NCBI GenBank assembly: GCA_030625765.1 | Contig: DAOUQG010000002.1 | Span: 1-43,152, forward strand | Reading direction: 5' to 3' | Length of the DNA stretch: 43,152 nt | Source of the DNA: Thermohalobacteraceae bacterium | GTDB taxonomy: Bacteria; Bacillota; Clostridia; Tissierellales; VENL01 | Shown here: piece after piece, positions 16,812-26,509 of the stretch | How positions within the stretch are numbered: position 1 is the first letter of the stretch | Layout: each line of letters begins with the position of its first letter | The notes under the pieces: model-generated | What the model was told of the DNA's origin: nothing | Databases searched by the model: none | The model's input: the letters and a program-made list of their open reading frames with translations, nothing else | Program-made: the position numbers and the translations under genes

Positions 16812-17003
16812 ACACTCAAGGCACAAAAAACTATAAAAGCACAAAACATTTGGATTTAGATGATTACCCGATTCACGAATCATATACAGCACTTATTTCC
16901 TTGAATTCAATCATAATAAGTGATGTATATCTGAGCAGGGAGGGTAATTATCTAAATCCTTAGCACCACATTAAAATCAATTTCTTTCAGATTAATGAAA
17001 TCA
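16812..17003. repeat. structured repeat family, copy 2
   Basis: The outer stem 16852-16869 pairs with 16942-16959 (GGATTTAGATGATTACCC against GGGTAATTATCTAAATCC, one G-U). The inner stem pairs ATATACAGCA (16882-16891) with TGATGTATAT (16921-16930). Compared with copies 1 and 3, the inner end of the outer stem changed from ATTATTATC to GATTACCC, and the opposite arm changed with it. It lies between csaA and typA. Confidence 0.7.
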
Positions 17004-17055
17004 TAAATAGATTACTAAAATTTTCAATTTTGTGCAAATCACTAAGCAGCTTTAT

Positions 17056-17093
17056 CAAAAACGAGTCAGAAGGAACCATCCCATCTGACTCGT
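17056..17093 (-). terminator. typA: terminator of typA
   Basis: On the minus strand ACGAGTCAGA and TCTGACTCGT enclose a loop containing GGGATGGTTCC, followed by five T. It lies 14 nt beyond the typA stop. The loop carries the same GGGAYGGTTCC motif seen near repeat copy 1. Confidence 0.88.
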
Positions 17094-17106
17094 TAACTCA
17101 GCATCT

Positions 17107-18927
17107 TTATTTATTCGCTTTATATCGTTTGTTTTTATCTAATATTCGTTTTCTTAATCTCAAACTTTTTGGAGTAACCTCTACTAATTCATCAGTCTCT
17201 ATAAATTCTAAGCAATTCTCAAGACTCATAGTAATTGGAGGAGTCAATCTTAATGCATCCTCTTTCCCAGATGATCTTACGTTAGTAACATGCCTTTTCT
17301 TACAAACATTTACTTCTATATCACCTGATTTAGGATTCATCCCAACAATCATCCCACTATATATTTCAGTTACAGGCGAAACAAACAAATTTCCTCTTTC
17401 TTGTGCATTATATAATCCATAAGTTGTAGCTGTACCTGTCTCAAATGCTACTAACGAACCGTTGCTTCGTCTTGGTATTTCACCTTTATAAGGCTCATAG
17501 CCATCAAATATTGAATTTAATATCCCATTTCCTTTAGTATCAGTCATAAATTCTGAACGATATCCAATTAACCCTCTAGCTGGTATGGAAAATTCAATAC
17601 GAATATATCCAGTATTTGACTGAATCATATTCACCATTTCACCCTTACGTTTACCTAACTTTTCTATAACTGTTCCCATAAATTCTTCTGGAACATCAAT
17701 AGAAACTCTTTCCATTGGTTCATGTTTTTTACCATTTATTTGCTTATATAGAACCTCTGGCTTAGATACTTGGAATTCATATCCTTCTCTTCTCATAGTT
17801 TCAATTAGTATAGATAGATGTAATTCTCCTCTTCCAGAAATCTTAAATGAATCAGCAGATTCTGTTTCTTCAACTTTCAAGCTTACATCTGTGTTTAATT
17901 CTTTAAATAATCGATCTCTTAGTTGTCTAGATGTAACATAGTCTCCTTCTCTGCCAGCGAATGGACTGTTATTAACAGAAAACCTCATAGCTAATGTTGG
18001 CTCAGATATCTTAACAAAAGAAACTGGCTCTACATGTTCAGGGTCACATATAGTATCACCTATATGAATACCTTCTACACCTGTTACAGCTATTAAACTT
18101 CCTACCTTAGCCTCTTCTACTTTTACTCTATTTAGTCCAGCAAACTCATATATATTAGTTATTTTAACTTTCTTAGTTTTATCTGGATGATGCTCATTTA
18201 CAATTACTGTGTTATCATTAACCTTTATAGTCCCTCTTTCAATTTTTCCAATACCAATACGTCCAACATATTCACTATAATCTATTGTTGAAATCAATAC
18301 TTGTAAATGTCCTTCTGGATCACCTTCAGGTGCAGGAATATGTTTGATTATTGTCTCAAAAAGGGCTTCCATGTTTTCATCCTGCTTTTCACTATTTAGT
18401 GAAGCTGTTCCTTCTTTTGCAGATGCAAAAACAAATGGGCAGTCTAATTGATCTTCATGTGCACCAAGCTCTATGAACAAATCTAAAACTTCATCTATAA
18501 CCTCTTCTGGTCTAGCTTCGGGTCTATCAATCTTGTTAATACACACTATTACTGGTAAATCAAGCTCTAGTGTTCTTTTTAAAACGAATTTAGTTTGAGG
18601 CATTGGTCCTTCAAATGCATCTACTACAAGAATAACACCATTAACCATTTTTAGAACACGTTCAACCTCTCCACCAAAATCAGCATGACCTGGAGTATCA
18701 ATAATATTTATCTTTGTATCACCATAATCAACTGATGTGTTTTTAGATAATATTGTAATTCCTCTTTCTCTTTCTAAATCGTTTGAGTCCATTACTCTTT
18801 CTCTAACTACTTGATTTTCTCTAAATGTACCACTTTGTCTTAACAATTGGTCTACTAATGTTGTTTTTCCATGATCTACATGGGCTACAATTGCAATATT
18901 TCTAATATCATTTCTTACGATTTTCAT
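17107..18927 (-). CDS. typA: TypA/BipA ribosome-associated GTPase
   Basis: A full-length 606-residue translational GTPase. GTPase boxes are clear: G1 AHVDHGKTTL (about 16-25), switch region with RERGITI, G3 DTPGHADFGGEVERVL, G4 CINKIDRPEARP. They are followed by the EF-G-like beta barrel, the two alpha/beta domains and the TypA-specific C-terminal part (GNGILNSIFDGYEPYKGEI, RKRILDKNKRYK). TypA binds the 70S ribosome and supports 50S assembly, low-temperature growth and stress responses. It is a single gene with a good ribosome binding site (GGTAGGAGT) and its own terminator. Confidence 0.97.
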   Translation of the reverse strand: MKIVRNDIRNIAIVAHVDHGKTTLVDQLLRQSGTFRENQVVRERVMDSNDLERERGITILSKNTSVDYGDTKINIIDTPGHADFGGEVERVLKMVNGVILVVDAFEGPMPQTKFVLKRTLELDLPVIVCINKIDRPEARPEEVIDEVLDLFIELGAHEDQLDCPFVFASAKEGTASLNSEKQDENMEALFETIIKHIPAPEGDPEGHLQVLISTIDYSEYVGRIGIGKIERGTIKVNDNTVIVNEHHPDKTKKVKITNIYEFAGLNRVKVEEAKVGSLIAVTGVEGIHIGDTICDPEHVEPVSFVKISEPTLAMRFSVNNSPFAGREGDYVTSRQLRDRLFKELNTDVSLKVEETESADSFKISGRGELHLSILIETMRREGYEFQVSKPEVLYKQINGKKHEPMERVSIDVPEEFMGTVIEKLGKRKGEMVNMIQSNTGYIRIEFSIPARGLIGYRSEFMTDTKGNGILNSIFDGYEPYKGEIPRRSNGSLVAFETGTATTYGLYNAQERGNLFVSPVTEIYSGMIVGMNPKSGDIEVNVCKKRHVTNVRSSGKEDALRLTPPITMSLENCLEFIETDELVEVTPKSLRLRKRILDKNKRYKANK

Positions 18928-19072
18928 ATTACTCCTACCTTCTTCTAATATATTTTGTTCTAATATTTTAAAAATTAATATATTTTCTCATTATAAACAA
19001 GTTTAATGCATATCACTATATATTAATCAGTATAACACAACTTTTATTCTAACATACTTATGTTAAAAATCA
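18928..19072. other. AT-rich promoter region of typA
   Basis: No ORF with a ribosome binding site and no strong structure. It should contain the typA promoter, which I could not place with confidence. Confidence 0.4.
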
Positions 19073-19113
19073 ATAAAAAACTCATCTTTAAGTTAAAAAC
19101 TTAAAGATGAGTT
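19073..19113 (-). terminator. terminator of the tldD-tldE operon
   Basis: A perfect stem AACTCATCTTTAAGTT/AACTTAAAGATGAGTT with a three-base loop, followed by six T on the minus strand. It lies about 130 nt past the TldE stop. The stretch 19114-19240 between them holds no gene and would be the 3' untranslated region. Confidence 0.85.
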
Positions 19114-19240
19114 AACTAACTAAACCTTTTTTATTAAACTAATAAAGCTTTTAAAACCATGATCTACTCCAAGATGATATTTTTTTCATCAGAGTGAAAT
19201 AAGTCGCCAGAAAACGTCCACATCCACTCATAGCTCATAT

Positions 19241-20542
19241 TTAATTTCCTGCTACGTCAATGTTAAACAACTGGATTGATTTTGGCCCAACAAAATTATT
19301 ATCCTGTTGCATCTCTTTAGATAGATACATGTTTTTTTGAGCTTCTTTAATATTACCAGAAATAGAGCCTCCAGTTACTGGAATAACTTTATTTCCGTCG
19401 TAGTATCTTCCTAATCTAATTTCACCAGCAAAATCTCCTGTAAGTGGATTCATTTGAAAATCAGAGAATTCAATCAATTCAAGATAAGGCTCATTTTTAA
19501 GCTCATCGATTGATTTAGAACCACACTCTACTATAAAGTTATCGATCCTTCCAGTAGGTTTAATATCTAAATAGCTAGAGAACCTCTGATCTCCCCAGTA
19601 ATTCTTCAATATACCGTCTTCAAATATTGCTACTTTTTGAAGAGGAAATCCATCATTGTCATATGGTGATGAGATAGAAGAATTTTTTAAGAATGGATCT
19701 AAAGTAATTGTTACTAAATCACTTTTTATATCTTCTCCTTGAATGTTTTCATTCAATTTTGCAGTAGAAATCTTCTCATAAATAGCTTGAGCATTTGAGT
19801 GAGTAAAATAATATGAGAAGAATTTCTTTAATGGACTACCAGTCAAAATAACAGTTTGATTTTTTAGTGAAGGAGTAGGCACAGCCATAGCTTTTTCCTT
19901 ACTTATATTTAGCATATTTTCTACTTCACCTGCTATCATATCTGGATTGTAATCAGAAAACTTAATATCTTTAAATAGCTCAATTTCCTCTCCTTCTTCA
20001 GTCCAGTTAGTTATAAACTCCAATTGGCCACTATAGCTATCATAACTAACATCTAAACCCTCAGAATTCATTATTCTTGTGTTTTTTTTATTTAAAAACA
20101 GTTCGGCTGAGTTAACGCAACCATTTTCCTTATTATCCGCTTTAAATATAGCCTCAGTTAGTTTTGGAAGCCACTGTGCAATTGATGCTTGAAAAAACTT
20201 GCTTTCCATATTTGGCTGAACAGTATCACAAGGCTTAACAAGTGGATAAGCTTGATTTTTTACAAACGAAGCTGCAAATGATGCTTCGTTTATATTTTCC
20301 ATTACTTCATCTTCATCTGTATTTGGTGATATATTTATAGTTGAAGATCCAGTATACTTGTTACCATCTTCCTCGAAATTTTTATAAACTGTAACTTGAT
20401 ATTTATGAACTCTTTTTCCTCTATTCATATCTATTTGTTTTTTTACAAAAAATAGCTCACTAGATTCAACTTTCTCTTCATTTATCTTCCAACCGTCTAT
20501 ATCCTTAATACTTGATAATATTTTTAATAACTTATTTGTCAT
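19241..20542 (-). CDS. tldE: TldE/PmbA-type subunit of the TldD/E protease
   Basis: The start is ATG 20542, which shares one base with the stop of tldD (TAATG) and is served by AGGGAGG inside the tldD end; the longer frame to 20599 only reads back into tldD. The 433-residue protein has the PmbA/TldE fold (PYDNDGFPLQKVAIFEDGIL and GDFAGEIRLGRYYDGNK) and lacks the HExxxH zinc motif of its partner, as expected for the non-catalytic subunit. With TldD it forms a heterodimeric metalloprotease that degrades unfolded peptides and, in several bacteria, matures ribosomally made peptides. No precursor peptide gene is obvious beside it. Confidence 0.9.
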   Translation of the reverse strand: MTNKLLKILSSIKDIDGWKINEEKVESSELFFVKKQIDMNRGKRVHKYQVTVYKNFEEDGNKYTGSSTINISPNTDEDEVMENINEASFAASFVKNQAYPLVKPCDTVQPNMESKFFQASIAQWLPKLTEAIFKADNKENGCVNSAELFLNKKNTRIMNSEGLDVSYDSYSGQLEFITNWTEEGEEIELFKDIKFSDYNPDMIAGEVENMLNISKEKAMAVPTPSLKNQTVILTGSPLKKFFSYYFTHSNAQAIYEKISTAKLNENIQGEDIKSDLVTITLDPFLKNSSISSPYDNDGFPLQKVAIFEDGILKNYWGDQRFSSYLDIKPTGRIDNFIVECGSKSIDELKNEPYLELIEFSDFQMNPLTGDFAGEIRLGRYYDGNKVIPVTGGSISGNIKEAQKNMYLSKEMQQDNNFVGPKSIQLFNIDVAGN

Positions 20543-21972
20543 TAACCTAACCTCCCTTTCGTCTTGATATACGCACCACCATCGGAGGTTTTTACCCATT
20601 CTTTATGACCTTTACCACACATACCACATCCATCTATTTCTACTTCTTCTGAAACCATAGAAATTGATTTTAATACATCTGGAACATAACCTGTCATTAT
20701 TACTGGAGATACAATTCTACCTGTTAATTTACCATTTAATATTTCTTTACCTTGAAGAAGCATGCATTGGATTCCCCAGTTCTTTGGGTCTTCCATACCA
20801 CTCATCATACCTTCAAGGAGGTATCCTTTTTCTATTGAAGCTATCATATCCTCTAATCTATCATTACCGCCAGCTAAGAAGGTATTTGTCATACGCGAAT
20901 AAGCTTTTCTTTCGAAAGACTCCCTTTTACCATTACCAGTAGGTTTAGTTCCTAACTTCAGAGAAGAAAGTAAATCTGAAATTCCTGTTTTCAAAATACC
21001 TTTATCAATAATAACTGTATCTGTTCCAAGTGTTCCTTCGTCATCAAACAAGTATGATGAAACACTTTCAATAGCAGTAGCACCATCGTGCATTGTAACA
21101 AGCTGGGAGGCAACAGGCTTTCCTAAATATTCCACTGACTTTGCTCTGTTTTTTACAAACATATCCATTTCTACTCCATGTCCGAATGCCTCATGTGCTA
21201 TTAGCCCTGTAACGTTAGGAGCACATATTATATCATACACACCAGGTTCAATTTTCTCAGCATCTAATAGCTTTACGGCTTTCGATACTGCTTCTTCATA
21301 TTTAACTTCTAATTCATCAAATACTTCAACTCCTTTTAGTCCAGACACCCCTTCAAAGCAATACTTTGTAATGCTATCTTTTCTTACTATTGGAACTAAT
21401 ACACCTTGACTCCAAATATATGATTGTTCTAAGTCCTTATTATTGGAAATAAATATTTTAGAAATATGTACCTCTTCATAACGCACTCTAAAGTCTAATA
21501 AATAATTTGAACACTTTAGTCCTTTATTCATTAGCTTTGTCATTCTTTCAATTTTCTCTTTTGAGCTCACTGTTTCTGGCAAAATTTCCACCTGACTTAG
21601 AAACTGTTTCTCTATAGCATCTTCATCAATAATTGAATAAGATGCTTGATTAATAGATGTTGCTTTCAAACCTTCCAAATCATTGTTTAATTTATTTTTT
21701 ATTTCTTCTGCTATTTCACTTAAGCTATCTATTGATATCTCATTAAATGAGAATTCAGAATAGTTTATTCCATTATGTACTCTAACAACAAACCCTCTTT
21801 CAGACCACATTGAGTCATTGATGCTTACACCAGTTCTTTGTATTCCATAGGTTTTTCCTTTTGTATCTACTCCTAATATTGAAACATACTTATACTCCTC
21901 GGATAGCATGTTTACAAGAATTTTTAAATTCTCTTTGTGCTTAGTTAAAAAACTCGACATTTCTACATGCAT
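20542..21972 (-). CDS. tldD: TldD-type catalytic metalloprotease subunit
   Basis: A 476-residue protein starting at ATG 21972, ten bases after GGGAGG. The zinc-binding motif HEAFGHGVEMD is intact, so this is the active subunit. Conserved TldD segments follow: SYLFDDEGTLGTDTVII, RKAYSRMTNTFLAGG and GYVPDVLKSISMVSEEVE, ending with the CGMCGKGHKEW cysteine pair near the C-terminus. It is first in a two-gene operon with tldE. The one-base stop/start overlap implies equal production of the two subunits of the heterodimer. Confidence 0.93.
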   Translation of the reverse strand: MHVEMSSFLTKHKENLKILVNMLSEEYKYVSILGVDTKGKTYGIQRTGVSINDSMWSERGFVVRVHNGINYSEFSFNEISIDSLSEIAEEIKNKLNNDLEGLKATSINQASYSIIDEDAIEKQFLSQVEILPETVSSKEKIERMTKLMNKGLKCSNYLLDFRVRYEEVHISKIFISNNKDLEQSYIWSQGVLVPIVRKDSITKYCFEGVSGLKGVEVFDELEVKYEEAVSKAVKLLDAEKIEPGVYDIICAPNVTGLIAHEAFGHGVEMDMFVKNRAKSVEYLGKPVASQLVTMHDGATAIESVSSYLFDDEGTLGTDTVIIDKGILKTGISDLLSSLKLGTKPTGNGKRESFERKAYSRMTNTFLAGGNDRLEDMIASIEKGYLLEGMMSGMEDPKNWGIQCMLLQGKEILNGKLTGRIVSPVIMTGYVPDVLKSISMVSEEVEIDGCGMCGKGHKEWVKTSDGGAYIKTKGRLG

Positions 21973-22184
21973 TCTGTTGACACCTCCCTGTTAAAATCTA
22001 CATGATTGAATTCATGTTATTATCAGAAGAATATTTTATAAAATGATCTATTCCAAATAACACTCAACTATCTATTTTCTACATTTTCCCTTTTTATCCT
22101 GCTTTTTTTGATTTAAATTAATCGGTAAATTCATTATTTAAAAGATTAGCTTTTTTCTCAAAATACTGATATTCTTTCTTCTAC

Positions 22185-23987
22185 TTAATCATTACTTATT
22201 CTACTAAATTTACTTACATTATTCTGTACCTTCCTCTTTGCCTCTGTAACTATTTCTTTTGGATAACCTAAATATTCTAATAGTTTTATTGCATTTGAAG
22301 TAACTGCTATACCATACTTAATTTTATAATCAAAATCTAATCCTTGTTCACTAACATTATCGTTGAAATAATAGCATTGATAATTATTATAGAGCCTTCT
22401 TGCTAAATCTAGATCATGAGTAGCAACAATAATCAAAGCATTATTTTTAAGCATATATTTCAAAATCTCTTCTGACGCATTGACTCTCTCTAAAGAATTA
22501 GTTCCTGCTAATAATTCGTCTACGATACATAGAGTGGGATATTCTCTTTCTGATAGTTTTATCATATTAAACAATCTTTCAGATTCTGCGAAGTAATAGC
22601 TTTTACCTTCTGTTAGATCATCGGTTTGGCTTATTGATGTTAAAATATGAAATAAACTTCCATTATATGATGATGTTAAACAAGTATAGATTGTTTGTGC
22701 AAAAACAACATTGATTCCTATTGTTCTTAAAAAAGTTGATTTTCCAGCCATATTTGAGCCTGTAATCAATATACCTTTTTGATTTATCTTTATAGTGTTA
22801 GAAACAGGATTATCCAACAACGGATGCCGAACGTCTACTAACTCTAAATAGCCTTCATTATTAAAGAATGGTTCTGTAAAATCATCTAGCTCCTCTCTAT
22901 AAGAAGCTATAGATTGTAACGCATCGATCTCACCAAGTAACAAGAATATCTCTTTTAATTCGTTTATATTTTTATTAATTAGATTAATTGACGAATTAAA
23001 GCTATTTACCTCTAATAAAAATTGAATTTTAATATATTCATATACACAGGCTAAAACATCTAAAGATTTTATTGGTACTAAAAAAATAGTTTTATCTAAT
23101 ATCTTCTTTGAACATTTAGTAATCTCATTAAATCTAGTTTGATATCCTCTGATTCCTTTGATATCTATGTTTTCAATTTGTAATGCCGTTTTAATCATTC
23201 TACATAAATAAGTTATAATTGGTATTTTATGAGCATATTTCTTATTCATATAATAATGAATAAACATGTTTGTAAGAAATATTGGGAATATAATTATAAT
23301 TACCTTTATCCCCATAGATTTTATAAAAAACAAAGGCAATAATGCTAGTAATGACATTATATAAAACAGATATCTATACTTATTAGGTTTAGGAATATCC
23401 TGCCATATAAAATCATAAATACTTTTAGTTGAATCTCTACCTAAATCTAACAAAGCTAATTGAGTTTTTATCCTTAATAATTCATCCTTCCTAAATGCTT
23501 CTATTGTCGCACTCCTTTTCGAAAGTTTTCTCTTATCAAATAATGGATTTCTCAATAAATCATATAAAACTGTTTCGCCAGGTGTTGTAAGGGTACGATC
23601 AATCTTGGCATATATTCTGTTCATATTTAGATCCTTCCAAGTTTGATCATCAAGATAGTTCTTTAATCTTTGTTTATTCAAATACTTAAACAATCCAGAT
23701 ATTTGTTCAAAATCTCTGTCAGCTATTCTTTCTTTTCCCCATTTACTCTTTAAATCTATGCTATTCTCTAATGTTGTGTATCTGTTATATATTCTTATGT
23801 AAAAATATGCTAACGGAATTAACAATAAATTTCCTGCATAATATCTTTTGTCAATCTCTGTTCCAAAGTAAATGGATAATAAACCTGCAAGTATTAATAA
23901 TACTACAATACTATAAACAAAGATTTTGTATCTTTTGAGTATTTGCGAATTTGCATTTTTAATATACCAATCATTTTTCCGTTTCAA
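22185..23987 (-). CDS. membrane-anchored MutS-family ATPase
   Basis: Starts at TTG 23987, with GAGGTGA upstream. The 600-residue protein has two hydrophobic segments near the N-terminus (about 25-43 and 51-66) and another pair near 205-245. Then come the MutS helical core region and ATPase domain: Walker A GSNMAGKSTFLRTIG (about 410-425), Walker B CIVDELLAGTNSLERVNAS, and ATHDLDLAR. The N-terminal mismatch-recognition domain of MutS1 and the Smr nuclease of MutS2 are both absent. This is the uncharacterised membrane MutS group of Firmicutes and Bacteroidetes, so a role in classical mismatch repair is doubtful. It is a single gene. Confidence 0.88.
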   Translation of the reverse strand: MKRKNDWYIKNANSQILKRYKIFVYSIVVLLILAGLLSIYFGTEIDKRYYAGNLLLIPLAYFYIRIYNRYTTLENSIDLKSKWGKERIADRDFEQISGLFKYLNKQRLKNYLDDQTWKDLNMNRIYAKIDRTLTTPGETVLYDLLRNPLFDKRKLSKRSATIEAFRKDELLRIKTQLALLDLGRDSTKSIYDFIWQDIPKPNKYRYLFYIMSLLALLPLFFIKSMGIKVIIIIFPIFLTNMFIHYYMNKKYAHKIPIITYLCRMIKTALQIENIDIKGIRGYQTRFNEITKCSKKILDKTIFLVPIKSLDVLACVYEYIKIQFLLEVNSFNSSINLINKNINELKEIFLLLGEIDALQSIASYREELDDFTEPFFNNEGYLELVDVRHPLLDNPVSNTIKINQKGILITGSNMAGKSTFLRTIGINVVFAQTIYTCLTSSYNGSLFHILTSISQTDDLTEGKSYYFAESERLFNMIKLSEREYPTLCIVDELLAGTNSLERVNASEEILKYMLKNNALIIVATHDLDLARRLYNNYQCYYFNDNVSEQGLDFDYKIKYGIAVTSNAIKLLEYLGYPKEIVTEAKRKVQNNVSKFSRISND

Positions 23988-24161
23988 AATATCACCTCAA
24001 TCATTAGATTCATATTATTAAATTCTACTGTCCTTTTCTACTAAGCTCGATAAGCCTAAATCAATATTTTAGTATAATCTATAAAATTCCTACTATGTCA
24101 TATTATAGCATATTCTATTTTGTATGGTGCGTCAAGCTAGAATCCATTATTAGCTACATAT
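23988..24161. other. spacer upstream of the MutS-like gene
   Basis: AT-rich, no ORF with a ribosome binding site. It probably holds the promoter of the MutS-like gene. Confidence 0.4.
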
Positions 24162-24196
24162 AAAAAGCTAGTGACCTTTATATTCACTAGCTTTAA
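24162..24196 (-). terminator. terminator after the chemoreceptor unit
   Basis: AAAGCTAGTGA/TCACTAGCTTT stem followed by TTTTT on the minus strand. It closes the unit formed by the chemoreceptor gene and the decayed lipoprotein gene. Confidence 0.8.
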
Positions 24197-24199
24197 TAG

Positions 24200-24553
24200 T
24201 ATTTTATCATACAATCCATATTTTATGAACAATGCCTTACCTTTATGAGGCTCTGCATATTCTATGTATTTTTTGCTATTTCAGAATCTGCTATAATAAC
24301 TACATAATTAGAATTAGATAAATCATTCAAATCGCTGACTTGTTATATCCAACAAATGCTGTTTCTGAGACTAACCTTCCTCTTTACATGTGTTGATATA
24401 TAAATCAGAACCTAGTAAATATAAGTGGCCATTTTTTTAATTGCTGTAATAAATTGTTACTACATCTTTTTCAGCTTCTTCACTGCTACATCCAACTAAA
24501 GCTATAACCAAAGTTAGTGCTAATAATACTGCTAAAAATTTTTTTACTTTCAT
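24200..24553 (-). pseudogene. decayed lipoprotein gene after the chemoreceptor
   Basis: ATG 24553 with a GAGGAG site opens a clear lipoprotein signal, MKVKKFLAVLLALTLVIALV followed by GCSS (lipobox Cys22), but the frame stops after 38 residues (TAA 24437-24439). Coding-like segments continue in other frames, for example KNGHLYLLGSDLYINT directly after the stop and, further on, SDLNDLSNSNYVVIIADSEI and KYIEYAEPHKGKALFIKYG. At least one in-frame stop and two frameshifts are needed to join them. The start lies 31 nt after the chemoreceptor stop, so the two were one operon. The parent was probably an exported binding or sensing lipoprotein of about 120 residues; its family is not recognisable. 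A functional 38-residue lipopeptide cannot be excluded. Confidence 0.6.
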
Positions 24554-24584
24554 AATTTCTCCTCACTTTCAAAAAATATAATTG

Positions 24585-26183
24585 TTATATTTTAAAAGCT
24601 TTAACAGATTCAGACAAGCTCAATACCATATTGTTTAAATCTTCTACTCCTACTTTAACTTCTTGGACAGCTACTGTTTGTTGGTCTGCTGAAGCAGTAA
24701 TTTGTTCAGTAGATGCAGCTGAAGTCTGAGCAATTAATGAAATATTTTGTATAGAATTTAACACACCATTCTTTCCTTCTCCAATATACTCTATTTCATT
24801 ATTTACTTGTTGGATATGTCCAATGATATCGTCAGCAGACTGCTGTATCTTATCGAATATTTCTTCAGTTTGAATCAAGTGTGTATTTGATTCATCGACT
24901 ATTGTATTCACCTGATTCACTGATGTATTAGTCTCATAGATAATATTTATAACTTCTTCGATTATATTCTTGATTTCTAAAGTTGCCTTAGAAGATTGTT
25001 CGGCTAATTTTCTTACTTCTTCAGCAACTACAGAAAAACCTTTTCCTTCTTCTCCAGCTCTCGCAGCTTCTATAGCTGCATTTAACGCCAATAAATTTGT
25101 TTGCTCTGCTATAGAATTTATCGTATCCACTATGAGTCCTACTGATTTGGATTTTACAGACAAATCTTCAATTTGCTTACTTACAGTTAGAGAAATCTGT
25201 TTATTTTCTGAAAATTTGTCCTCAAGCTTTGCAATTGCCTCTACACCTAGATCGTTTTTCTCTTTCATATCTGATGCTTTTCGACCAGATACCATGATTT
25301 TTTCTGTAATTTTTTCTAGACTATCAGAAAAATCCAATGTGAGTTCAGAGCATTTATTTGTATCAAATGCTTGATCGTTAATACCTTGTGCTATATCCTG
25401 TATTGATTTTGATATTTCTCCACTTGAAGCAGTTATCTCTTCAATTGAAGCAGTTATTAAATGTGAATACTCCTCAACATTTACAGATATAACCTTAATA
25501 TTATTAACTATGTTCCTGATATTTCTTATCATTTCATTAAAACTGTTTGCTAATGTTCCAATTTCATCCTTATTTTTTATATTAATAGAAACATTCAAAT
25601 CTCCAGTTTCTACCTTTTTCATAGCATCCGTAAGTTTTTCAAAAGGTCGTAAAAATAGTTTATTAATCAACAAGTATACAATCGTTACAAATATTACAAT
25701 CGTTAATAGTAATGTAATTATTGCAGTAATTTTAAATAAATTAAGTGGTTCAATAAACTCGCTGATTGGAATTGCAACTACTGCAATATAATTTCCTACC
25801 TTTTTATAAGTTACATACTTCTCAACCCCATCATATTCATAATTAAAATTATCTTCTTCCTTGCTAAGAATTGTTTTTCCCCAATCATAATCATGTAAGC
25901 TTATACCAATAGATTCTTCTTCAGGGTGTACTGTAATAATGCTATCACTATTTACTACATACCCATATCCATTTTCACCAATTCTAAGATTATCAATTAA
26001 TACCCACAAATCATCATTTTTTTGTATAGCAGACGCTAATACATTTAGCTCATTTTCTGCCTGCTTATATAACTGTTTTAAAACAATATCTTTAGCAAAA
26101 TAATACCCGCCAAATCCTATAAACGAAATAATAATTGTTAGAATCAGTACAACTGGTATAAGGATTTTATTTTTTAAATTCAT
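24585..26183 (-). CDS. methyl-accepting chemotaxis protein with single Cache domain
   Basis: A 532-residue chemoreceptor. Membrane segments lie at about 6-28 and 154-175 and enclose a compact Cache sensor ([20 protein letters not shown], then HPEEESIG), which typically binds small organic acids. A HAMP domain follows (about 176-230), then a methylation helix and the signalling hairpin with the invariant tip [20 protein letters not shown], and a C-terminal part with [15 protein letters not shown]. No other chemotaxis gene is in the window. The decayed lipoprotein gene directly downstream may have encoded a ligand-presenting partner. Confidence 0.93.
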   Translation of the reverse strand: MNLKNKILIPVVLILTIIISFIGFGGYYFAKDIVLKQLYKQAENELNVLASAIQKNDDLWVLIDNLRIGENGYGYVVNSDSIITVHPEEESIGISLHDYDWGKTILSKEEDNFNYEYDGVEKYVTYKKVGNYIAVVAIPISEFIEPLNLFKITAIITLLLTIVIFVTIVYLLINKLFLRPFEKLTDAMKKVETGDLNVSINIKNKDEIGTLANSFNEMIRNIRNIVNNIKVISVNVEEYSHLITASIEEITASSGEISKSIQDIAQGINDQAFDTNKCSELTLDFSDSLEKITEKIMVSGRKASDMKEKNDLGVEAIAKLEDKFSENKQISLTVSKQIEDLSVKSKSVGLIVDTINSIAEQTNLLALNAAIEAARAGEEGKGFSVVAEEVRKLAEQSSKATLEIKNIIEEVINIIYETNTSVNQVNTIVDESNTHLIQTEEIFDKIQQSADDIIGHIQQVNNEIEYIGEGKNGVLNSIQNISLIAQTSAASTEQITASADQQTVAVQEVKVGVEDLNNMVLSLSESVKAFKI

Positions 26184-26436
26184 TAATATCCACCTTTCTA
26201 TGCAAATAATATAATTTTTATCAATATACTTAAAAAAACACTTAGTAGATATTTAAGTTATTGTTATAATATTGTAATTCAACATTTCATTGTATTTTCC
26301 TTCAAAATTAGGATGAATTTTGTCATTTTTAAAATAAAATTCTGTCTCGATATTATCCTTAATTATAAACAGCATAGTTTCGTAGTTTCATATTATTATA
26401 AAAATCCTATATGCTTCTATTTAATATTTGTAAATA

Positions 26437-26495
26437 TTGACTTTTATCATAATTTATAATATTATCAATATTGATAATATTATAAATTATGATAA
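26437..26495 (+). promoter_or_regulatory. promoter with perfect 52-bp palindromic operator
   Basis: TTGACT (26437-26442) and TATTAT (26460-26465) are 17 bp apart, a good SigA promoter. A perfect 52-bp palindrome (26444-26495, centre at 26469/26470) covers the spacer, the -10 box and the expected start point near 26472. Transcription would begin in the middle of the palindrome, so the RNA would contain only half of it. It therefore acts as DNA, most likely as a double operator for the regulator encoded immediately downstream. Confidence 0.7.
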
Positions 26496-26509
26496 GGATG
26501 ATTAGTCTT

